Positions 23,720 to 30,031 of a DNA stretch of 30,031 nucleotides are shown here, piece after piece; position 1 is the stretch's first letter; the number at the start of each line of letters is the position of its first letter. This DNA comes from an uncultured Muribaculum sp. GTDB lineage: Bacteria > Bacteroidota > Bacteroidia > Bacteroidales > Muribaculaceae. Under the pieces are notes generated by a model that saw only the letters and a program-made list of their open reading frames with translations, made no database searches and was not told where the DNA came from. The DNA lies in assembly GCF_910583865.1 (NCBI RefSeq), contig NZ_CAJTYX010000033.1:1-30031 (forward strand). The letters are read 5' to 3'. A program made the position numbers and the translations under genes.

Positions 23720-24433
23720 TTACTGGGCAGGAGTCGGCTCGACTTCAGGGGCGATGAGCTTGTAGCCCTTGCCGTGGATGTTGATAATCTCGATTGCCGG
23801 GTCATCCTTAAGATGCTTGCGCAACTTGGTGATGTAAACATCCATCGAACGGGCGTTGAAATAGTTATCGTCGATCCAGATGGTCTTGAGAGCGAAGTTG
23901 CGCTCAAGGATTTCGTTTACATGGGCACAGAGCAGACTGAGAAGCTCCGACTCCTTGGTGGTAAGCTTCGTCACCTTGTCGTCGATCATAAGTACCTGTT
24001 TCTGGGTGTCGAAAGTGAAGCGGCCGATCTTGTACATCGTAATCTCCTTCCCTTTCTTCCCTTTGACACGGCGCAGTATGGCCTCGATACGGAACACAAG
24101 CTCTTCCATCGAAAAAGGCTTTGTGATGTAGTCATCAGCACCGATCTTGAATCCTTCGAGTATATCTTCTTTCAGAGATTTGGCCGTAAGGAAAATGATA
24201 GGTATTTCAGAGTTGACGGTACGGATCTCCTGCGCAAGCGCGAATCCGTCCTTCTTAGGCATCATCACGTCAAGCACGGCAAGGTCGTACTTACCCTTGA
24301 GGAAGGCCTTGTAGCCGGCTTCCCCATCAGGGTAAAGGTCGGCATTGAAGCCTTTTGCTTGCAGATATTCCCGCAGCAACATGCCAAGATTCTCGTCATC
24401 TTCGCATAAGAGGATACGCAAACGTTCTTCCAT
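23720..24433 (-). CDS. rprY: OmpR-family response regulator, RprY-like
   Basis: A 237-residue DNA-binding response regulator. The receiver domain (1 to about 120) has the acidic pocket E11-D12-D13, phospho-acceptor D55, T83 and K105. The C-terminal winged-helix domain (about 135-232) contains LTTKESELLSLLCAHVNEIL and the recognition region ARSMDVYITKLRKHLKDD. I recognise it as close to Bacteroides and Porphyromonas RprY. It lies 8 bp after the kinase gene rprX and is certainly cotranscribed with it. Targets cannot be read from the sequence; RprY in P. gingivalis has been linked to stress and sodium-related genes (from memory). Confidence 0.9.
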   Translation of the reverse strand: MEERLRILLCEDDENLGMLLREYLQAKGFNADLYPDGEAGYKAFLKGKYDLAVLDVMMPKKDGFALAQEIRTVNSEIPIIFLTAKSLKEDILEGFKIGADDYITKPFSMEELVFRIEAILRRVKGKKGKEITMYKIGRFTFDTQKQVLMIDDKVTKLTTKESELLSLLCAHVNEILERNFALKTIWIDDNYFNARSMDVYITKLRKHLKDDPAIEIINIHGKGYKLIAPEVEPTPAQ

Positions 24434-24441
24434 AGTCGTTG

Positions 24442-25962
24442 TCAGTTAGTAAGTGGTAATATAATTATAAATGTTGTTCCTTGTCCGAATTCGCTCTCAA
24501 CGCGTATCTCACCGTGAAGCTCGCCCACCATCTTGTGCACATAGGCCAGACCGAGACCGAAACCCTTCACATCGTGGCGGTTGCCGGTAGGCACGCGGTA
24601 GAACTTCTCGAATATCTTTTTAAGCTCGTCACGCCGTATGCCGATACCGTTGTCGCTTATGCGTATCTCCAGCCGTTCCGGCGATATGTCTGCGGTAGTG
24701 ACACGTAATGTCAACGGCACATCATCGCGGCGATATTTCACGGCATTGTCGAGAAGATTGAATATCACATTGGTGAAATGCATCTCATCAACCTCCACGA
24801 TGGCGTCCTCGGCGGCAAGATGGCTCTCTATATGTCCGCCGCAGCTCTCGACCTTGAGCTTGAATGTGCTCACGATGTTGGCTATCGTCTTGTTGGCATC
24901 AATCTCCTGAAGGCGCAGAGTGGCTTTCTGACGGTCGAACATAGACATTTGCAACACTTTCTCCACCTGAAAGCGTAAGCGCTTTGTCTCATCGTTGATT
25001 ACGGTGGATATGTGCTGCATCATGGTAGGAGACTTCCGTACACTGTCGTCATTGAGCATCTGGGCCGCCAGCGAAATTGACGATATCGGAGTCTTGAACT
25101 CGTGGGTCATGTTATTGATAAAGTCGTTTTTCATCTCGGTAAGCCGCTTCTGCCTGAAAGCCACGATGATAGTATAGAGGAACACAAGCAGCAATATGAA
25201 CGTGAACACGAACGACGGTATCATGAACTTCACCGACGACATTATATAGTCTTTCTTGGTAGGAAAATGTACCTTTATGTAGTAGACCTTGCTGGCCGGA
25301 TCGTTGGGGAAAAGCGTCTGCACGAACATGTTGTTGCGCCCTGCATCGGCATTGCTGAATCCGGCACTCTGGTAGATGGGACGGCCGGCACGGTTGACCA
25401 CAGCGAACTCAAAAGGAAGATTAAGCCCGTTGTTCTCAAACTCTCCGGCAAGATACGAGGCCACAGTCGCCGAATCCGCCCTCTCCTCTATAGGACGGTT
25501 GCTCGACTGGCTGAGTATGTTCAGTATGACCTCGTTAAGAAGCCCTTTCTGATAAAGATACTGGCCTTTAATGGTCTCCTGTAGCGAACGATAGCGTCCG
25601 GAGGCAGTGGGAGATATCGAAGAACGGGCGCGCAGGTCACCATGTATGGTAAGGTCGCCGTGCAACCCATCCGGAGTCGTAAACGAATATTTCATGCTTC
25701 CCACCGATGAATTCTTGGAACCGCCTTCAAGCGAGCCATAGACACTCTGCTCGATCGCGGCCGCATCCTCCTCAAGGAAATGCCTCGTCTCGTCCTGCTC
25801 AAGGGTGGAGGTGACGGCATATAGAGAGCGGCGAACACCCTCGGCAAACTGGTCATCGCGCATCCTGATCATGTTTTTCATATACATGATCTGGATATAT
25901 AGCAACCCACCGAAAGTCAGGGCCATTATTATCGTTAGAATCCAGATAGTTTTCTTCTTCAT
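24442..25962 (-). CDS. rprX: sensor histidine kinase, RprX-like
   Basis: A 506-residue membrane kinase that should phosphorylate RprY. Two membrane helices (about 4-26 and 246-268) bracket a periplasmic sensor domain. The H-box NNMTHEFKTPISS contains H287 as the phosphorylation site. The ATPase core shows the N-box NVIFNLLDNAVKYR, the G1 motif ISDNGIGI and the G2 motif GFGLGLAYVHKM. No HAMP domain is evident. The frame is open upstream to 26016, but the ATG at 25962 gives the expected basic-hydrophobic N-terminus MKKKTIWIL. A promoter lies about 130 nt upstream. Confidence 0.92.
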   Translation of the reverse strand: MKKKTIWILTIIMALTFGGLLYIQIMYMKNMIRMRDDQFAEGVRRSLYAVTSTLEQDETRHFLEEDAAAIEQSVYGSLEGGSKNSSVGSMKYSFTTPDGLHGDLTIHGDLRARSSISPTASGRYRSLQETIKGQYLYQKGLLNEVILNILSQSSNRPIEERADSATVASYLAGEFENNGLNLPFEFAVVNRAGRPIYQSAGFSNADAGRNNMFVQTLFPNDPASKVYYIKVHFPTKKDYIMSSVKFMIPSFVFTFILLLVFLYTIIVAFRQKRLTEMKNDFINNMTHEFKTPISSISLAAQMLNDDSVRKSPTMMQHISTVINDETKRLRFQVEKVLQMSMFDRQKATLRLQEIDANKTIANIVSTFKLKVESCGGHIESHLAAEDAIVEVDEMHFTNVIFNLLDNAVKYRRDDVPLTLRVTTADISPERLEIRISDNGIGIRRDELKKIFEKFYRVPTGNRHDVKGFGLGLAYVHKMVGELHGEIRVESEFGQGTTFIIILPLTN

Positions 25963-26084
25963 TTTAAATAATATACACTCCTCTTTGGAGTAATTTATAT
26001 TATATAACGTTAACAATTAATCCGCTTAAATGTTTGCCCCGCGCAAAAGCCATCCGGCTGTAATAACATCAAAGCGAGATTAAT

Positions 26085-26126
26085 TTAACATCTAAATGCA
26101 AAATTAACATTTACTTTTAACATTTA
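26085..26126. repeat. three direct repeats TTAACATYTA over the rprX promoter
   Basis: TTAACATCTA at 26085-26094 and TTAACATTTA at 26104-26113 and 26117-26126 are in the same orientation. The second overlaps the -7 element, the third fills the end of the spacer next to the -33 box, and the first covers the expected transcription start. A degenerate copy TTAACAATTA occurs at 26010-26019 in the leader. This layout suggests an operator, perhaps for autoregulation by RprY, although the background is AT-rich. Confidence 0.45.
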
Positions 26127-26129
26127 CAA
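26099..26129 (-). promoter_or_regulatory. promoter of rprXY
   Basis: On the minus strand TTG (26129-26127) is followed after exactly 20 bp by TAATTTTG (26106-26099), matching the Bacteroidetes -33/-7 consensus. The predicted leader to the rprX ATG is about 130 nt and includes a small ACTCC/GGAGT hairpin (25977-25991). Confidence 0.7.
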
Positions 26130-26180
26130 CTTTTATTCGACAATTCCACGACAATGCCATATAAAGGCACAAATACCACA

Positions 26181-26222
26181 AGAAACTGGCCGCTGTAATC
26201 TTTTACGATTGCAGCGGCCAGT
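26181..26222 (-). terminator. intrinsic terminator of serC-serA
   Basis: On the minus strand ACTGGCCGCTGCAATC (26222-26207) pairs with GATTACAGCGGCCAGT (26200-26185), 15 of 16 positions, around a 6-nt loop. It is followed by TTTCT and more mixed T (TTCTTGTGG). It begins 25 nt after the serA stop. Confidence 0.82.
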
Positions 26223-26247
26223 TGTAGAACTAATCGGAATATTGGAA

Positions 26248-27168
26248 TTACTTGTTGACCTGGAAGCGATTGATACCGTCGCGCAGATAAGCCACTACCT
26301 GATTGGCGGCGGCGATGCCTGCGTTGATGTTTGCCTCGGAAGTCTGTGCACCCATCTTCTTGGGTGTGAAGAACACACGGTCCCCGAACTTGGACTTAAG
26401 CTCGTCGGCATTGTCGGGTTTCACATCGGCCATGTACTTGAGGTCGGTACGTTCTTCGAGCGCTTTTTCAAGGCCGACCTCATCTATTACCTCCTTACGG
26501 GCGGTGTTGATAAGGATACCACCCTTAGGCATCTTGGTGATAAGCTGATACCCGATGCTTCCTTTTGTTTCGGGAGTGGCGGGGATGTGTATTGACACCA
26601 CGTTGTTGCCGGCGTAGAGGGCATCGGTGTCGTGTACGGGATTGACATCCTCGGCCTGCATGGCGCCGTCGGGGCAATAGGGATCAAAAGCGCTCACCTC
26701 CATGCCGAAGCCTTTGGCTATGCGGGCCACATTGCGTCCCACCTGCCCATAGGCCTGAAGGCCGAGTTTCTTGCCCTTAAGCTCTATGCCGGAAGTGCCG
26801 TTGTAGCCATTGCGTGCAGCCATCACTGCCATGCCGAACACAAGCTCAGCCACAGCGTTTGAATTCTGTCCGGGAGTATTTTCCACAACAACGCCATGGG
26901 CGGTTGCCGAAGCAAGATCCACATTGTCATACCCAGCTCCTGCACGCACCACGATCTTGAGATTCGCGGCCGCATCGAGCACTTCGGCATCAACCTTGTC
27001 GGAACGTATAATCAGAGCATCGGCATCGGCAACGGCTGCAAGCAGATCTGCACGGTCGGTGTATTTCTCCAAAAGTTCCAACTCATAGCCGGCATCCTCG
27101 ATTACCCGGCGTATGCCATCGACAGCGACAGCTGCAAACGGCTTTTCTGTTGCTACGAGTACTTTCAT
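26248..27168 (-). CDS. serA: D-3-phosphoglycerate dehydrogenase, short Bacteroides type
   Basis: Oxidises 3-phosphoglycerate to 3-phosphohydroxypyruvate with NAD+, the first step of serine synthesis. At 306 residues it has the substrate and NAD domains but no C-terminal ACT regulatory domain, so allosteric serine control is not expected. The nucleotide loop reads GLQAYGQVG (136-144), with Ala at the usual first glycine. R224 (in NTARKEVID) is kept. However, the residues aligned with the catalytic Glu and His of the family are N253 (DVKPDN) and K271 (TPKKMGAQT). From memory these substitutions are shared by Bacteroides and Entamoeba enzymes, so the gene is intact. It follows serC by 21 bp. Confidence 0.94.
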   Translation of the reverse strand: MKVLVATEKPFAAVAVDGIRRVIEDAGYELELLEKYTDRADLLAAVADADALIIRSDKVDAEVLDAAANLKIVVRAGAGYDNVDLASATAHGVVVENTPGQNSNAVAELVFGMAVMAARNGYNGTSGIELKGKKLGLQAYGQVGRNVARIAKGFGMEVSAFDPYCPDGAMQAEDVNPVHDTDALYAGNNVVSIHIPATPETKGSIGYQLITKMPKGGILINTARKEVIDEVGLEKALEERTDLKYMADVKPDNADELKSKFGDRVFFTPKKMGAQTSEANINAGIAAANQVVAYLRDGINRFQVNK

Positions 27169-27189
27169 ATCAGTAGACGTGTGGTATGA

Positions 27190-28257
27190 TTAATGTTTTT
27201 TCTCAAACTCATTCATAGCCTCGACGAGAACCTTGACGCTCTCTATGGGCAGAGCGTTGTAGAGCGAAGCGCGGAATCCTCCGACAGAGCGGTGGCCTTT
27301 TATTCCGACTATGCCCTTGGTCGATGCGAAATCGATGAACTCCTTCTCCAACTCGGTATATTCAGGCTGCATAACGAAGCATACGTTCATGATGGAACGA
27401 TCCTCGGGAACGGTGGTGCCTACGAACATCTTGCTCGAATCGATGGCCGAATAAAGCAGTTCGGCCTTGGCAAGGTCGCGGCGCTCCATCTCCTTCACAC
27501 CACCCAGTTCCTTGTAGTATCTGAGAGTCTGCAATGCCGAGAAGATGGGCAACACAGGGGGGGTGTTGAACATCGAACCCTTCTTGATGTGAGTGCGATA
27601 GTCGAGCATGGTGGGGATGGCACGGTCGACATTGCCCATGGCGGAATCCTTGACAATTGCGATGGTGACTCCGGCAGGAGCGAGATTCTTCTGCGCACCG
27701 GCGTAGATTATATCATACTTGCTGACATCTACGGGGCGCGAGAAAATGTCGCTTGACATGTCGGCTACCAAGGGCACCTTGACATCGGGATCGAAACGCA
27801 TCTCAGTGCCGTAGATGGTGTTGTTTGTTGTATAATGGAAATAGTCGGCATCCTCCGGCACTACGAATCCCTTGGGGATATAAGTATAGTTCTTATCCTT
27901 GGAGGAAGCCACCACGTCGACTTCACCAAAAAGCTTGGCCTCCTTGATGGCGTTGGAAGCCCATGTGCCTGTATCGAGATAAGCGGCTTTCTTTTTCAGA
28001 ATGTTGTAAGGCACCATGCAGAACTGCATGGACGCGCCTCCGCCCAGGAAAAGCACCGAATAGCCTTCGGGCACCTCAAGAAGTTCCTTGACAAGAGCCT
28101 GTGCCTCTTCTATTACCGCAGTAAATTCCTTGCTGCGGTGCGACACTTCGAGAATCGACAGTCCGGTTCCGGCAAAGTCCTTGATTGCCTCTGCCGTATT
28201 CTTGATGGTATATTCACTAAGAATCGACGGACCGGCATAAAAATTATGCTTCTTCAT
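27190..28257 (-). CDS. serC: phosphoserine aminotransferase
   Basis: PLP enzyme (355 residues) that converts 3-phosphohydroxypyruvate and glutamate to phosphoserine, and also acts in pyridoxal phosphate synthesis in some bacteria. The start MKKHNFYAGPSIL, the GGGASMQF phosphate-binding loop (72-79), GTWA (97-100), and the PLP lysine K190 in YAGAQKNLAPAG are all present. The C-terminal VGGFRASLYNA is the substrate-binding arginine segment. It is the first gene of serC-serA; serB is not in this window. Confidence 0.97.
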   Translation of the reverse strand: MKKHNFYAGPSILSEYTIKNTAEAIKDFAGTGLSILEVSHRSKEFTAVIEEAQALVKELLEVPEGYSVLFLGGGASMQFCMVPYNILKKKAAYLDTGTWASNAIKEAKLFGEVDVVASSKDKNYTYIPKGFVVPEDADYFHYTTNNTIYGTEMRFDPDVKVPLVADMSSDIFSRPVDVSKYDIIYAGAQKNLAPAGVTIAIVKDSAMGNVDRAIPTMLDYRTHIKKGSMFNTPPVLPIFSALQTLRYYKELGGVKEMERRDLAKAELLYSAIDSSKMFVGTTVPEDRSIMNVCFVMQPEYTELEKEFIDFASTKGIVGIKGHRSVGGFRASLYNALPIESVKVLVEAMNEFEKKH

Positions 28258-28332
28258 ACAGAATACGTATATAATTATGTGTAATTGTTTATAACAACAT
28301 CAGGTCTACCTATGCAAGAGAGGTTGCATGTG

Positions 28333-28340
28333 CAAATTTA
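28333..28340 (-). promoter_or_regulatory. probable -7 element of serC promoter
   Basis: TAAATTTG on the minus strand fits TAnnTTTG, about 75 nt before the serC ATG. No clear TTG is seen about 20 bp upstream. A 6-bp hairpin ATGCAA/TTGCAT (28312-28329) lies at the expected 5' end of the transcript. The remainder of 28258-28445 holds nothing else that I can assign. Confidence 0.45.
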
Positions 28341-28445
28341 CACAAATTATCATAAGCCTCCCACCATTTGATATGAAAAATGCCCCCATTAACGAAATTT
28401 TTCTTTAATGAGAACATTCTTGTAGGATATGACTTGTATCATCGG

Positions 28446-29909
28446 TTAATTCTTCTTTGCGGGATCGCAAGTAAGCCCCACACCGAGTTTCTTGAAAATC
28501 TTATGGTCGACTTCACCGAGCATCACGGTCGAATGCACCTGACATCCGTCAAGATCGGGGAGCATCTCCAACGCACTACGGCATTTGGCGTCGTGTTGAC
28601 TCAGCACTGACAACGCCACGAGCACCTCGTCGGTATGAAGTCTCGGATTACGGCTTCGCAGATAGTTGATCTTGGTGTGCTGTATCGGCTCGATGAGATC
28701 CTGTGGAAGGAGCTTCACGTCGTGGTCGATGCCTGCAAGATGCTTTATGGCATTGAGGATAAGAGCCGCACTCGGTCCGAGAAGCGGGGAAGTCTTGGCC
28801 GTGATGATAGTACCGTCCGGCAACTCCATCGCCGAACAAGGAACGCCTGTAGACTTTGCGCGCTCGCGGGCGGCAGCGATTGTCTTGCGGTAGCTGAGAT
28901 CGATACCTGCCTGATTGAACAACATGGCAATCTTGTTGACCTCGGCGTCATTACTCTCCCCGAGGGCCATGCGGTTGAGAGCCGTAAAATAGCGACGGAT
29001 TATCTCGTTGCGAGAAGCGTCGCAGCACACGTCATCGTCGCTGATACAGAACCCTACCATGTTGACTCCCATGTCAGTAGGAGATTTGTATGGGTTATCG
29101 CCGTATATGCCCCGGAACAGGGCGTCGAGCACCGGGAATATCTCTATGTCGCGGTTATAGTTGACAGCCTTCTCTCCATACGCGTCAAGATGGAACGGGT
29201 CAATCATGTTCACGTCGTTGAGGTCTGCTGTAGCGGCTTCATAGGCGATGTTGACAGGATGGCGTAACGAGAGATTCCACACCGGGAATGTCTCAAACTT
29301 CGCATACCCGGCCTCAATGCCGCGCTTGTGCTCATTGTATAGCTGGCTGAGGCACACGGCCATCTTGCCGCTGCCCGGGCCGGGAGCCGTGACGATGACA
29401 AGCGGCTCGGTAGTCTCGATATAGTCGTTGCGACCGAACCCCTCGTCGGAGGCGATCAGCCCGACATTTGCGGGATAGCCGTCTATGATATAGTGGACGT
29501 AGCTACGGATGCCCATGCGCTCCAGCCGCTGACGGAAAGCATCGGCGCTCGCCTGCCCGTTATAGTGGGTGATGACGATTGAATTGACCTTGAATCCTCG
29601 GTTCTGAAACTCACTACTGAGACGCAGGGCATCCATGTCGTATGTGATGCCGAGATCCTGTCGCACCTTGTTCTTCTCTATGTCGACCGCACTTATCACA
29701 ATCACTATCTCGGCATGGTCGGCAAGCTGACTGAGCATACGCAGCTTGCTGTCGGGCTGGAATCCTGGGAGCACACGGCTCGCATGGTGGTCATCAAACA
29801 GCTTGCCGCCAAGCTCCAGATACAATTTGTTGCCGAACTTCGCAATCCTATCCTTGATGTGGCTGGATTGGATCTTAACATATTTCTCGTTGTCAAATCC
29901 GTGTTTCAT
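28446..29909 (-). CDS. DUF1846 (UPF0371) family protein
   Basis: A 487-residue soluble protein of the DUF1846 family, which has solved structures but, to my knowledge, no settled reaction. The start MKHGFDNEKYVKIQSSHI and the segment KLYLELGGKLFDDHHASRVLPGF (about 28-50) are the family signature. ITHYNGQASADAFRQRL (about 135-151) and VTAPGPGSGKMAVCLSQLYNEHKRG (about 196-220) follow; the latter has a P-loop-like glycine-rich turn. No signal peptide. The open frame continues to 29981, but the ATG at 29909 gives the conserved start and a -7 promoter element lies inside the would-be extension. It is monocistronic as far as can be seen. Confidence 0.88.
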   Translation of the reverse strand: MKHGFDNEKYVKIQSSHIKDRIAKFGNKLYLELGGKLFDDHHASRVLPGFQPDSKLRMLSQLADHAEIVIVISAVDIEKNKVRQDLGITYDMDALRLSSEFQNRGFKVNSIVITHYNGQASADAFRQRLERMGIRSYVHYIIDGYPANVGLIASDEGFGRNDYIETTEPLVIVTAPGPGSGKMAVCLSQLYNEHKRGIEAGYAKFETFPVWNLSLRHPVNIAYEAATADLNDVNMIDPFHLDAYGEKAVNYNRDIEIFPVLDALFRGIYGDNPYKSPTDMGVNMVGFCISDDDVCCDASRNEIIRRYFTALNRMALGESNDAEVNKIAMLFNQAGIDLSYRKTIAAARERAKSTGVPCSAMELPDGTIITAKTSPLLGPSAALILNAIKHLAGIDHDVKLLPQDLIEPIQHTKINYLRSRNPRLHTDEVLVALSVLSQHDAKCRSALEMLPDLDGCQVHSTVMLGEVDHKIFKKLGVGLTCDPAKKN

Positions 29910-29918
29910 AACGGGACA

Positions 29919-29926
29919 CAAATTTA
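29919..29926 (-). promoter_or_regulatory. -7 element of DUF1846 gene promoter
   Basis: TAAATTTG on the minus strand ends nine bases before the chosen ATG at 29909, implying a leaderless or nearly leaderless transcript. The -33 region has no good TTG. Bases 29930-30031 contain nothing else that I can assign. Confidence 0.45.
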
Positions 29927-30031
29927 CAATAAAATCATGAAATTCATACACTGACAGAATAAAGAAATATTTTCCCGGCACGGCTCTTTCATTTAAGATT
30001 GCGTTATGTTCTCAGGGATTGTGTTATTTTA

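Noticed and set aside
23690..24409. 239-codon open frame antisense to rprY
   Set aside because: Opposes an intact response regulator with all key residues; no independent evidence.
25963..26016. Longer start for the rprX kinase
   Set aside because: The added residues are AT-rich and not like a membrane kinase start; the ATG at 25962 gives a normal first helix.
26248..27168. SerA as a truncated or pseudogene copy because it lacks an ACT domain and the catalytic Glu/His
   Set aside because: The short form without ACT is a normal type in Bacteroidetes, the frame is intact, and it is in an operon with serC and followed by its own terminator.
29910..29981. Longer start for the DUF1846 gene
   Set aside because: It would place the -7 promoter element inside the gene, and the family starts at the MKHGFDNEKY segment.
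1..30031. CRISPR arrays, tRNA or rRNA genes, insertion sequences, prophage
   Set aside because: No regular spacer-repeat pattern, no tRNA-like cloverleaf or rRNA sequence, and no transposase, integrase or phage protein was recognised.

Overview
The window looks like a chromosomal segment of a gut-type Bacteroidales bacterium, possibly Muribaculaceae (the family is an inference). The evidence is a full set of type IX secretion system (T9SS) motor genes with porT, an RprXY-type two-component pair, a Bacteroides-type short SerA, a Bacteroidetes-style RnfB with extra ferredoxin modules, and several promoters of the Bacteroidetes primary-sigma form (TTG, about 20 bp, TAnnTTTG). Most genes have no Shine-Dalgarno sequence. 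No rRNA, tRNA, CRISPR array, phage gene or insertion sequence was seen. The window is almost entirely genes; the longest non-coding stretches are 292 bp (18471-18762), 285 bp (25963-26247) and 238 bp (23482-23719), and each holds recognisable regulatory structure.

Left part, all on the + strand. Bases 138-8728 hold a fur-type regulator, purA, a DUF1015 gene, an rseC-like gene and the six-gene rnf operon in the order rnfB-C-D-G-E-A. Rnf is the membrane ferredoxin:NAD+ oxidoreductase that couples electron flow to ion pumping. A secreted beta-helix glycosidase (8792-10219) follows, with a strong hairpin over its start codon and another after its stop. Bases 10404-17332 form a tight operon porT-porP-gldK-gldL-gldM-gldN: a barrel needed for T9SS, a PorP/SprF outer-membrane protein, the lipoprotein ring component, the proton-driven motor pair and the ring partner. 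A GH43 lipoprotein (17427-18470) closes this strand and ends in a clear intrinsic terminator.

Right part, all on the - strand. Read in transcription order from the right edge: a DUF1846 gene; serC-serA (serine synthesis); rprX-rprY (sensor kinase and response regulator); groES-groEL; and the overlapping unit yicC-gmk-nadD-DUF5063. Good hairpin terminators separate serA from rprX, rprY from groES, and groEL from yicC.

The protein-coding content is mostly core metabolism and envelope biology, and I found no clearly new multi-gene system. The less expected signals are in the DNA and RNA layer: a 22-pair hairpin that buries the glycosidase start codon, a degenerate 9-bp-period array built from the palindrome GTCNGAC after gldN, a roughly 190-bp structured element with terminal inverted repeats between convergent operons, direct repeats over the rprX promoter, a 13-bp palindrome before groES, and promoters placed so close to start codons that transcripts should be leaderless. 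Among proteins, the histone-like basic tail of GldN, a second flavinylation-like motif at the end of RnfG, and the replaced catalytic residues of SerA stand out.
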